A DNA stretch of 6,365 nt, taken from positions 2,424-8,788 of the forward strand of contig QBMP01000066.1 in assembly GCA_003242115.1 (NCBI GenBank), given 5' to 3'. Source of the stretch: Phormidesmis priestleyi. GTDB taxonomy: Bacteria > Cyanobacteriota > Cyanobacteriia > Phormidesmidales > Phormidesmidaceae. The notes under the pieces were generated by a model, which searched no databases, was not told where the DNA came from, and saw only the letters and a program-made list of their open reading frames with translations. Below are positions 1 to 5,900 of this stretch, piece by piece. The position numbers were made by a program, and so were the translations under genes. Numbering within the stretch: the stretch's first letter is position 1; each line of letters opens with the position of its first letter.

Positions 1-3000
1 GACAATCCTGCTGTACCTGCGCCGCCTCGCCCAATCACGCAGCGGCAGGTGCCCCCACAGCGCTGGCAAATTTTCCCAGCGCAGAAGGCTCAGGCCAAGC
101 AAATTGCTCAGGCGACTGCCCTATCACCCCTACTCGCTCAGGTGCTGATCAATCGCGGCATTTATACCCCTGAGCAAGCTTGGGAATTTTTAGATCCTGA
201 AACGCTGCTGCTGCCGTCTCCATTGGATGAGTTCCCGGATCTCAACGTCAGCCTCGATCTGCTGGTAGCAGCAGTTGAAACCCAGCAAAAGATTTTGATC
301 TGCGGCGATTACGATGCCGATGGCATGACCAGTACGGCTTTGTTGATGCGATCGCTGCGTTACCTCGGCGCTCAGGTTGACTACGCCATTCCTAGCCGCA
401 TGGACGAAGGCTACGGCATCAATCGCCGGATGGTGGAAGACTTTCACGCCATCGGGGGAACAATTATTCTCACCGTAGATAACGGCATTGCCGCTTACGA
501 CCCCATCGCACGGGCAAAAGCCCTGGGCCTCACCGTGATTGTCACCGACCATCACGAAGTACCAGAAAAAGTGCCCCCAGCCGACGCGATTCTCAACCCC
601 AAACTAATTGCTGAAACCTCGCCGTACCGAAGTGTTGCGGGCGTTGGCGTCGCCTACGTTCTGGCGGTCTGCCTCGCTCAGCGAATGGGCAAAACGCAGG
701 ATCTCACCGCCACTTTACTGGCGCTCTTTACGCTGGGCACCATCGCCGATTTGGCTCCGCTTACGGGCGTCAATCGCCGCTGGGTGAAGCGCGGCCTCAA
801 GCTACTGCCAAAATCGCGCATTCCCGGCATTCAGGCCCTGATTGAAGTCGCTGGCCTCAGTGAAGAAACCGCCCTCAAGCCGGAAGCGATTGGCTTTCGT
901 CTCGGCCCACGTATTAACGCCGTGGGCCGCATTGCTGACCCGCAAATTGTGATTGACCTGCTCACTACCGATGACATCGGCGTGGCCTTGCAGCGGGCGA
1001 TGCAGTGTGAAGAAACCAATAAGCTGCGCCGCCAGCTATGCGAAATTATCGAAGCGCAGGCAGTGGAGTGGTGTGAAGCCCAGCAGGAAAAAGGGCTGCT
1101 GAATCTGCAAAAAGAGCGGGTGCTGGTGGTCGTGCAGCCGGAGTGGCATCACGGCGTGATTGGGATTGTGGCTTCGCGGCTAGTGGAGCGCTACGGGGTG
1201 CCGGTATTTATCGGCACATATGAAGACAAGGCACAAAAAGAAATCCGAGGCTCGGCTCGCAGCATTCCTGAATTCAATGTGTTTGAGGCGCTGCAATTTT
1301 GTGACGATTTGCTGGATCGCTACGGTGGACACCGGGCCGCTGGCGGCTTTTCGTTCGAGGCGAATAAGCTGCGGCAGGTAAAGTCTCGCCTGAGCAATTT
1401 TGCCTGTAAACAGCTTCAGCCTGAGCATCTTAAGCCGCTCGTAACAGTCGATGTGCAGGCTCAGCTCAGTGAAACCAATCTCGATTTGTTTACTCAAATT
1501 GATCGCATTCACCCTTGCGGAATTGAAAATCCTGACCCGGTATTTTGGACGGCGAATGTGACGGTGGTGGAGCAAAAGGTGATTGGCAAAACCAAGGCGC
1601 ACCTTAAGCTGACGGTAGCGCATACCGCGCCAACAAGCGGCTCAGAAACGGCAGCACCAGAGAAAGCTGAGGCGGTAGTGATGAAGGCAATAGCCTGGCG
1701 GTGGGGCGAATATTACCCGCTGCCCAGAGCGTTGGATATTGCCTATCGGCTGCGGCTCAATGAGTGGAAAGATCAGCGCACGGTAGAGCTAGAGCTAGTC
1801 GGCGTGCGGCCTGCAACTTCGGTAGACCATGAAAATAATGGCATTCGACCTTGGTCAGCGCCGCCTGCTGTGACGCCTTCACCGATTTCATCCACTGCCC
1901 CATCCCTGACACCCATTGCCCCACCGCTGATTGACGAGCAGCCTCGGGTCGTGAAAGAAAACGCAGCGCGAATCGAAGTGCCAGAAGCGCCAGAAGCACC
2001 AGAAGTCAAAGATCGCGACGCTGATGCCACCTCACTTCACGTTGAGTTTTATTACGCTAAAAGACGCTACAAAGGCACACTAGAAACCGCAGGCCAAACC
2101 CCTGGACAAACCCCAGACCAAGGCCATCAGCTCACTATTCAAAACACAGAAGGCCACTTGCTAACAGTGCAAATGGCGGCGCGTAAAGGCTTTTTGCACC
2201 TACCCGATCTGCCGACCCAGGAAATAGATATTGCCGATCTTAAATATTTCAACTTAATTCGTGCTGGACTCAATGCACTAGAGGTGAAGCAAAAAACGCA
2301 GCTTTTAATCAAAAAAGACGACTTGCTAGCCGAAAAAGATGCCCAAATCACCACCATGAAGGCGCAAATAGAGCTGCTAGAAGAAAAAATTACCCAGCTC
2401 TCCGCTGAGCAGCAGCAGCAGTTCGCTGATCTAAAAACGGAGCTGCAAACCCAAGAAGACACTATTCAAGGTCAAGAAGCCCAAATTGAGCAGCTGCAAA
2501 TTCAGGTAACGAGTGCTCCGGTTGCTAGCTCTGCCGATATTCAGCGTCAGGTGCGCGATGCCATCGGTGATGACGTTTGGTTTTGCCTGCAAGCCGCCAG
2601 CCAAAAGGACTTGCAGGCTGCGTACAAGAACTATCAAATGCTCGATACCAGCGGGCCAGATGCCTATATAGCTGACTATTCAGAAGCCGGAATTCGGCTC
2701 AGCTTTGCGATTGAGCGAGAGATCTTAAAGCCCTTTTTTGCCGATTTTGCTGACTTTGCCCGACAGCAAGGCATCACCGAAGTGGGGGGCGTGGCGCTAA
2801 ATCTGAACGGGAAATATACCCTCGGCATGATGCCCGCCCTAGTCGCCGATCAGTGGCGATCTTTTCCGCCAGGAGAGCTATCGCAGCAGCAGCTTCGACC
2901 TGAAGGGGTGAGCATTATTAAAGTCAAAGCTAAAGGCCGGATATCAGGACGCGATCGCGCCTTAATCAATCAGTTCTTCGCCCAATGGGATCATCCTATG

Positions 3001-3180
3001 TCTGGCTGCCTCAGCCAAAAAAGCGGCCAAGCAGCCTCTAGCCTCGATCAAATCGGCAAGCTGCGCAATATTGCTGCACATGGCGAAAGCTTTCTCTATC
3101 GGTGGCAATATGAGCTGATGCACCAGCTCATTACTGGCCAGTCTGGTAAAGGCGGTTTGCTCAGACAGATTTTTTCTTAA
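1..3180 (+). CDS. recJ: RecJ single-stranded-DNA-specific 5'-3' exonuclease with HEPN-like C-terminal extension (5' end not resolved)
   Basis: Cytoplasmic DHH-family nuclease that degrades single-stranded DNA 5' to 3' in recombination and mismatch or base-excision repair. Residues are numbered from the GTG at 49. Seen in the sequence: DYDADG at 87-92, VDNG at 143-146, DHH at 167-169, GTIADLAPL at 230-238 and GPRINAVGR at 286-294. The DHHA1 part has HHGVIG at 367-372 and GGHRAAGG at 426-433. An OB-fold region lies at about 460-590 with PCGIENPDP from 489. All expected metal-binding motifs look intact. After this core come a Pro/Ala/Glu-rich linker (about 588-662), a beta-rich segment (about 663-740), a coiled coil (about 741-823) and a C-terminal domain (about 830-1043) with LRNIAAH at 1005-1011. 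At 1043 residues it is far longer than E. coli RecJ (577). The frame is open to base 1 and the GTG at 49 has no ribosome binding site, so the true start is probably just upstream of the window; GTG 49 is the alternative. Confidence 0.95.
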   Translation, partial: DNPAVPAPPRPITQRQVPPQRWQIFPAQKAQAKQIAQATALSPLLAQVLINRGIYTPEQAWEFLDPETLLLPSPLDEFPDLNVSLDLLVAAVETQQKILICGDYDADGMTSTALLMRSLRYLGAQVDYAIPSRMDEGYGINRRMVEDFHAIGGTIILTVDNGIAAYDPIARAKALGLTVIVTDHHEVPEKVPPADAILNPKLIAETSPYRSVAGVGVAYVLAVCLAQRMGKTQDLTATLLALFTLGTIADLAPLTGVNRRWVKRGLKLLPKSRIPGIQALIEVAGLSEETALKPEAIGFRLGPRINAVGRIADPQIVIDLLTTDDIGVALQRAMQCEETNKLRRQLCEIIEAQAVEWCEAQQEKGLLNLQKERVLVVVQPEWHHGVIGIVASRLVERYGVPVFIGTYEDKAQKEIRGSARSIPEFNVFEALQFCDDLLDRYGGHRAAGGFSFEANKLRQVKSRLSNFACKQLQPEHLKPLVTVDVQAQLSETNLDLFTQIDRIHPCGIENPDPVFWTANVTVVEQKVIGKTKAHLKLTVAHTAPTSGSETAAPEKAEAVVMKAIAWRWGEYYPLPRALDIAYRLRLNEWKDQRTVELELVGVRPATSVDHENNGIRPWSAPPAVTPSPISSTAPSLTPIAPPLIDEQPRVVKENAARIEVPEAPEAPEVKDRDADATSLHVEFYYAKRRYKGTLETAGQTPGQTPDQGHQLTIQNTEGHLLTVQMAARKGFLHLPDLPTQEIDIADLKYFNLIRAGLNALEVKQKTQLLIKKDDLLAEKDAQITTMKAQIELLEEKITQLSAEQQQQFADLKTELQTQEDTIQGQEAQIEQLQIQVTSAPVASSADIQRQVRDAIGDDVWFCLQAASQKDLQAAYKNYQMLDTSGPDAYIADYSEAGIRLSFAIEREILKPFFADFADFARQQGITEVGGVALNLNGKYTLGMMPALVADQWRSFPPGELSQQQLRPEGVSIIKVKAKGRISGRDRALINQFFAQWDHPMSGCLSQKSGQAASSLDQIGKLRNIAAHGESFLYRWQYELMHQLITGQSGKGGLLRQIFS
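1981..2007 (+). repeat. 9-bp tandem repeat in the recJ linker
   Basis: Three copies of a 9-bp unit (CCAGAAGCG, CCAGAAGCA, CCAGAAGTC) encode the tripeptide repeat PEA-PEA-PEV in the linker between the RecJ core and its C-terminal extension. It is an in-frame low-complexity tract, consistent with replication slippage in a flexible, weakly constrained linker. Confidence 0.7.
2092..2115 (+). repeat. 12-bp tandem repeat in recJ (GQTP x2)
   Basis: Two imperfect 12-bp copies, GGCCAAACCCCT and GGACAAACCCCA, encode GQTP-GQTP in a loop of the small beta-rich segment after the linker. This is an in-frame slippage-type duplication and probably only a loop-length variant. Confidence 0.6.
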
Positions 3181-3228
3181 GAAAGTTCTCTCTGGACAAA
3201 AGGCCCAGAAAAAGCACTGCTCAGATCA

Positions 3229-3237
3229 TTTTCCACA
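3229..3237 (+). promoter_or_regulatory. DnaA box 1
   Basis: Exact TTTTCCACA, 49 bp after the recJ stop. It overlaps the left arm of a potential stem-loop that may serve as the recJ terminator. Confidence 0.5.
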
Positions 3238-3265
3238 GCCCCAGGGAAACTGGGGGAAAACTTTT
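3229..3265 (+). terminator. Possible recJ terminator stem-loop
   Basis: Stem CCCCAG (3239-3244), loop GGAAA, stem CTGGGG (3250-3255). The flanks TTTTC (3229-3233) and GAAAA (3256-3260) can extend the pairing across a 5-nt bulge. A short T run (3262-3265) follows. The U tract is weak and displaced, so this is a poor intrinsic terminator, although its position about 60 bp after the recJ stop suits one. Confidence 0.35.
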
Positions 3266-3333
3266 GATTCAGGCCATTCAGTCTTTTTACGGCAAGGCCA
3301 AAACTTGCTCGTAGACGGGCTTACAAAAACAAG

Positions 3334-3363
3334 TGTGCTTTGACGTTCAGCCTTCAAAGCACA
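3334..3363. repeat. Perfect 10-bp inverted repeat
   Basis: TGTGCTTTGA at 3334-3343 and its exact complement TCAAAGCACA at 3354-3363 enclose a 10-nt loop. On the minus strand the stem is followed by a T-rich run (complement of the A-rich bases 3325-3331); on the plus strand it is followed by TAAAAATT. It could be an RNA stem-loop, a minus-strand terminator without a gene to serve in the window, or a dimeric protein-binding site. Confidence 0.6.
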
Positions 3364-3408
3364 TAAAAATTAGCCGATTTTCGCAGTATTACCGAGATTT
3401 TCGATAGG

Positions 3409-3429
3409 TTTTCCACAGGTTTTTCCACA
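3409..3429 (+). promoter_or_regulatory. DnaA boxes 2 and 3, tandem
   Basis: Two exact TTTTCCACA sites at 3409-3417 and 3421-3429 in direct orientation, 12 bp start to start, each followed by GG. They lie directly after an AT-rich stretch, an arrangement resembling an origin unwinding region beside DnaA boxes. Confidence 0.55.
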
Positions 3430-3458
3430 GGACTGTTCTTCGGCGCATGATCCAACGC

Positions 3459-3502
3459 ACTGCATTGATGACTTGATGACTGCATTGATGACTGCATTGA
3501 TG
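3459..3502. repeat. 12-bp iteron-like tandem repeat
   Basis: Unit ACTGCATTGATG occurs exactly at 3459-3470, 3479-3490 and 3491-3502. A shortened copy (ACTTGATG, lacking GCAT) lies at 3471-3478 between the first and second full copies. The array starts 30 bp after the third DnaA box. It could be an initiator-binding iteron array, or a slippage product with no function. Confidence 0.8.
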
Positions 3503-3507
3503 GCAGT

Positions 3508-3585
3508 AGGGTGATAAGCGCTCTGATCTGAGCTATTGACCCTTCACCCTTAGCTGCTTAATAACGCAATGACTACCACAGCTAA
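3508..3585. repeat. Two abutting inverted repeats in the TPR gene leader
   Basis: AGGGTGA (3508-3514) pairs with TCACCCT (3544-3550), enclosing a smaller GCTC/GAGC pair (3520-3523 and 3530-3533). The next arm, TTAGCTG (3550-3556), begins on the last base of the first repeat and pairs with CAGCTAA (3579-3585). A candidate promoter lies inside this structure. They may be operator half-sites or leader RNA stems; no known motif was recognised. Confidence 0.4.
3536..3564 (+). promoter_or_regulatory. Candidate distal promoter of the TPR gene
   Basis: A -35-like TTGACC (3536-3541, five of six to TTGACA) is followed by a 17-bp spacer and TAATAA (3559-3564, three of six to TATAAT). The spacing is ideal but the -10 element is weak. 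Transcription from here would give a leader of roughly 150 nt before the TPR gene. Confidence 0.35.
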
Positions 3586-3638
3586 ATGGGCAACCTAACC
3601 CTATCTATCCGGATTTTCCTGATTCATCCGGGAACTCA

Positions 3639-3666
3639 CTGACTGCACTGTAATTCTAAGTAAAAT
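3639..3666 (+). promoter_or_regulatory. Candidate proximal promoter of the TPR gene
   Basis: CTGACT (3639-3644, four of six) is followed by a 16-bp spacer and TAAAAT (3661-3666, five of six). The -10 element lies within an inverted repeat, GTAATT (3650-3655) and AATTAC (3664-3669), so a repressor could cover it. Transcription would start about 45 bp before the ATG at 3720. Confidence 0.4.
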
Positions 3667-3719
3667 TACCAAAGTCGGGCTCTGGCCCCTCATCCCTATT
3701 GGACACGTTTACTGTAGCT

Positions 3720-4964
3720 ATGGACTACTCTGCGATTGTCGATACTTCAGCCACTGATTTTTCAGAGATAGCCGCGCCTAAAATTAATCCGCCCGAAATC
3801 AATCCGCCCGAAGCGAACGCTTTCGGTTCAGCCACAAGCGACTGCCAAGGCACTTTTAAGCCTTCACCGGGCATCAGCTTTGATCACAAAATTGAAACCT
3901 ACCAGCGCTTGATCGAAGCAGTTCCTGATAGCTTCGAAGCTTGGAGCTACCTCAGCTATTTTCTAGCGTGCTCGGGGCGCTATCGTGACTCAGCAAGTGC
4001 TTACGTGCGCACGCTCTATATAAAATCAAATCAGCCTCGCATTTGGTGCAATTACGCTACAGTCTTAGAGAAGTTAGGACATTATGAGGAAGCTGTTGAA
4101 AATTACAGTAAAGCCCTCGTATTTTCACCTGACTACCTCAAAGCTATGTATGGCAAGAGTCAAAACCTATACCGCCTCTCTGAGTATCAAGCAGCCTTAG
4201 AAAGCTACGATCAGGCTTTGGCCATTGGCACGAATGCTTACCAGGCCACTACCTACGAGCTGTGGTACGGGCGTGGCAAGGCGCTCTTTAAGCTGCGAAG
4301 GCTAGATGAAGCAGTAGCTAGCTTTGAAACGGCGCTACGGCTTAACCCCCATGTGGCGAAAGTGTGGGCCAGCTTGGGCCAAGCTCTGATGTACCAGCGT
4401 CAAGACGAATTAGCGATTCAGCAGTTTGATCAAGCGCTGAAGCTGATGCCGACAGACGCGCTGAGCTGGGTTTATAAAGGCTGCTTATTAAAACGATTGG
4501 GCCGATACAAAGAAGCTCTAGCTTGCTTTGACAAAGCGATTGACCTGGAGCCAACGGTGGCAAGAGCTTGGCACTATCGCGGCCTCACGTTCATCAATAT
4601 GCGCCAATATTCGGATGCGCATGATAGCTTTCGAGTAGCCTTGCAGTGTCAAGCGTATGACCATAAAAGCTGGCTGAGCTTGGCTTGGGCATTAGAGAAA
4701 ATGGGCGACTATAAGCAGGCAATTGACGCCTACAACAAAGCGCTCTCGATTGAGCCGGATCAGGCGTTTGCCTTTTATCGGCAAGCGCGCTGCTACGCGG
4801 CTTTAAAAAATATTCCGTTTGCAGTAGAGCATTTACGGCGGGCAATAGCACTTTGCCCTAATCAGTATTTGGAACGCGCCCTAGTTGACCCGCTGCTGCA
4901 CAATCTACAGCCCAAAGCCCTGTTAGCGGCAAGCCCCACTGCCGCAATTAGTCGGGTGAATTAG
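3720..4964 (+). CDS. Tetratricopeptide (TPR) repeat protein
   Basis: Predicted soluble scaffold of about nine TPR units; such repeats stack as helix pairs and bind partner proteins or peptides. The partner here is unknown. Numbered from the ATG at 3720 (414 residues), an N-terminal low-complexity region (1-60) is followed by TPR units at roughly 71-105, 106-139, 140-173, 177-211, 212-245, 246-279, 280-313, 314-347 and 348-381, then a short tail. Typical signatures are visible, for example YEEAVENYSKAL, LDEAVASFETALRLNP, YKEALACFDKAIDLEP and YKQAIDAYNKALSIEP. No signal peptide, membrane segment or catalytic domain is seen. An in-frame TTG at 3699 would add seven residues. Neither start has a clear ribosome binding site, and the ATG is preferred by codon. 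The gene stands alone after a 500-bp region rich in regulatory-looking repeats, and its end overlaps the convergent DUF4349 gene by 17 bp. Confidence 0.9.
   Translation: MDYSAIVDTSATDFSEIAAPKINPPEINPPEANAFGSATSDCQGTFKPSPGISFDHKIETYQRLIEAVPDSFEAWSYLSYFLACSGRYRDSASAYVRTLYIKSNQPRIWCNYATVLEKLGHYEEAVENYSKALVFSPDYLKAMYGKSQNLYRLSEYQAALESYDQALAIGTNAYQATTYELWYGRGKALFKLRRLDEAVASFETALRLNPHVAKVWASLGQALMYQRQDELAIQQFDQALKLMPTDALSWVYKGCLLKRLGRYKEALACFDKAIDLEPTVARAWHYRGLTFINMRQYSDAHDSFRVALQCQAYDHKSWLSLAWALEKMGDYKQAIDAYNKALSIEPDQAFAFYRQARCYAALKNIPFAVEHLRRAIALCPNQYLERALVDPLLHNLQPKALLAASPTAAISRVN
3783..3812 (+). repeat. 15-bp tandem duplication in the TPR protein N-terminus
   Basis: ATTAATCCGCCCGAA (3783-3797) is followed directly by ATCAATCCGCCCGAA (3798-3812), differing by one base and encoding INPPE twice. 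It lies in the disordered N-terminal part, before the first TPR, and looks like a recent slippage duplication. Confidence 0.75.
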
Positions 4965-5886
4965 GTGAAGAGCTAAGCCGACGAGTGACTTTACGCGCAA
5001 TCACGACACCACCTAGCAAAACGGCTAGGTAAGGGCTATACACTAGCAGCCACAGGCCGATCTGCAATAGATCGGTGGTAAATTCACCGACTGAGCTAGT
5101 GGCTCCTTCCCATGAGTTAGTCAGCTGACGAGAAAAAGTGGGTTTATCGACAGCCGCGATCGCATCACTGGTTAAATTTAGGCTGATGGTGGAATAGCTC
5201 ACCTGAGTCTGTAAGTTTTTTTGCTGCGCGGTCATTTGCTCAATGTTTTGCCGCACTGCACTCAGTTCACGAGCAACGGCTAGCACATCGGCAATATCGC
5301 CTGAGCGCGACATAATTTCTTGCAAAGCTGCTTCCGATTTGCGGGCATTGATCAGCCGCGCCTGAAGGTCAACGAGCTGATTGGAGACATCTTCAGTAGA
5401 AATGGTGCGATCGCGAATTTTGCCAATAGCGCTCAGGGCGTCGAGTGTGGCATCGAGCTTGGCTTGAGGGACGCGGATTTCAAAGGTGAGGATGCGCTGG
5501 CGATCGCCCGTATCGCTCATATTCAGCACATCGCCCTGCTGATCTGCAACAATCTTTCTCACTTGTTCAAAGCCTGCTTCAACAGCATCCACACTGAGCG
5601 CCAGACTCGCCCGCTTGATGAGCTGAGGGCGCTGAGTCGCCTGAGTCACAGAGCCTTCAGCTACAGCTTCAGCAGTATTAGCCGTGAGCGAACCGCTGTC
5701 AGCCGATGTTTTTTGCGTGAGCACTCCTGGGGCTGCTAGGGGTGCTGGAGCAGCTTCTGAATCGGCTGAAGGCTCCATTGCAGCCGAAGGGGCAGCCATT
5801 TCAGAGGTTGGTGACGGTGCACAGCTTGTCAGCCCCGAAAGCACAATGGCTGAACCCGTTAAGAGCGCAAACGTAAACCGCTTCAT
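4948..5886 (-). CDS. DUF4349 family lipoprotein with C-terminal membrane segment
   Basis: Predicted envelope protein of 312 residues; the biochemical role of DUF4349 proteins is not known. The N-terminus is a lipoprotein signal: Lys-Arg, a hydrophobic stretch and lipobox LTSC with the acylated cysteine at 22. A Pro/Ala/Ser-rich linker (23-85) follows. The DUF4349 domain covers about 86-297: a beta-rich part with RASLALSVD (92-100) and LTFEIRVPQAKLDATLDAL (133-151), STEDVSNQLVDLQARLINAR (163-182), a coiled coil (about 175-225), a beta strand QVSYSTISLNL (228-238) and a transmembrane helix at about 272-297, followed by a basic tail (RKVTRR). Lipid anchor plus membrane helix is the usual layout in this family. 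The ATG start has AAGGAA five bases upstream. Its 3' end overlaps the convergent TPR gene. HIP1 octamers occur at 5156, 5407 and 5500. Confidence 0.9.
   Translation of the reverse strand: MKRFTFALLTGSAIVLSGLTSCAPSPTSEMAAPSAAMEPSADSEAAPAPLAAPGVLTQKTSADSGSLTANTAEAVAEGSVTQATQRPQLIKRASLALSVDAVEAGFEQVRKIVADQQGDVLNMSDTGDRQRILTFEIRVPQAKLDATLDALSAIGKIRDRTISTEDVSNQLVDLQARLINARKSEAALQEIMSRSGDIADVLAVARELSAVRQNIEQMTAQQKNLQTQVSYSTISLNLTSDAIAAVDKPTFSRQLTNSWEGATSSVGEFTTDLLQIGLWLLVYSPYLAVLLGGVVIARKVTRRLSSSPNSPD
5011..5030. repeat. 7-bp stem-loop at the convergent gene junction
   Basis: ACCTAGC (5011-5017), loop AAAACG, GCTAGGT (5024-5030), 47 bp beyond the TPR stop and inside the DUF4349 coding sequence. 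It lacks a following T run, so it is at most a weak terminator or mRNA-end stabiliser for the TPR transcript. Confidence 0.35.
5057..5075. repeat. Second 7-bp stem-loop near the convergent junction
   Basis: CCGATCT (5057-5063), loop GCAAT, AGATCGG (5069-5075), a perfect stem within the DUF4349 membrane-segment codons, 26 bp after the preceding stem-loop. No T run follows on either strand. It may be coincidental coding sequence. Confidence 0.3.
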
Positions 5887-5891
5887 AATAT

Positions 5892-5897
5892 TTCCTT
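5892..5897 (-). promoter_or_regulatory. Ribosome binding site of the DUF4349 gene
   Basis: Minus strand reads AAGGAA, five bases before the ATG at 5884-5886. It is the clearest ribosome binding site in the window and supports this start codon, which also gives a proper lipoprotein signal peptide. Confidence 0.65.
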
Positions 5898-5900
5898 GCA

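Larger units (their letters stand above)
3229..3502. other. Candidate DnaA-binding / replication-origin-like region
   Basis: This non-coding region after recJ holds three identical copies of TTTTCCACA, all on the plus strand, at 3229-3237, 3409-3417 and 3421-3429. TTTTCCACA is the variant of the DnaA box described for cyanobacterial origins. The last two are in tandem at 12-bp spacing, each followed by GG. Between the first box and this pair lie a perfect 10-bp inverted repeat and a stretch (3361-3412) of about two-thirds A+T by hand count, in which GATTTTCG occurs twice 20 bp apart (3376, 3396). A 12-bp iteron-like repeat follows at 3459-3502. By chance one such 9-mer on either strand would be expected about 0.004 times in 520 bp, so three copies are not random. 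Whether this is the chromosomal origin, a DnaA titration site or a DnaA-regulated promoter cannot be decided here. Cyanobacterial origins are often found near dnaN, which is not in the window. Confidence 0.5.

Noticed and set aside
348..355. GCGATCGC octamers as a regulatory element
   Set aside because: These are HIP1 sites, dispersed widely in cyanobacterial genomes; all five lie inside coding regions and are used only as a taxonomic hint.
1180..1623. Open frame of 147 codons on the minus strand inside recJ
   Set aside because: It is antisense to conserved DHHA1/OB codons, has no recognisable domain and no ribosome binding site; other antisense frames in recJ are the same kind of shadow.
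3459..3502. Possible CRISPR or DnaA-trio element
   Set aside because: Repeats are 12 bp and contiguous with no spacers, so it is not CRISPR. The GAT-containing units do not recur at 3-nt spacing next to a DnaA box, so a DnaA-trio is not supported.
3650..3669. NtcA nitrogen-control site (GTA-N8-TAC)
   Set aside because: The GTA and TAC here are 14 bases apart instead of 8, and the site overlaps the -10 instead of lying near -40.
5320..5739. Open frame of 139 codons on the plus strand inside the DUF4349 gene
   Set aside because: Antisense shadow of a well-supported domain, without recognisable protein features.
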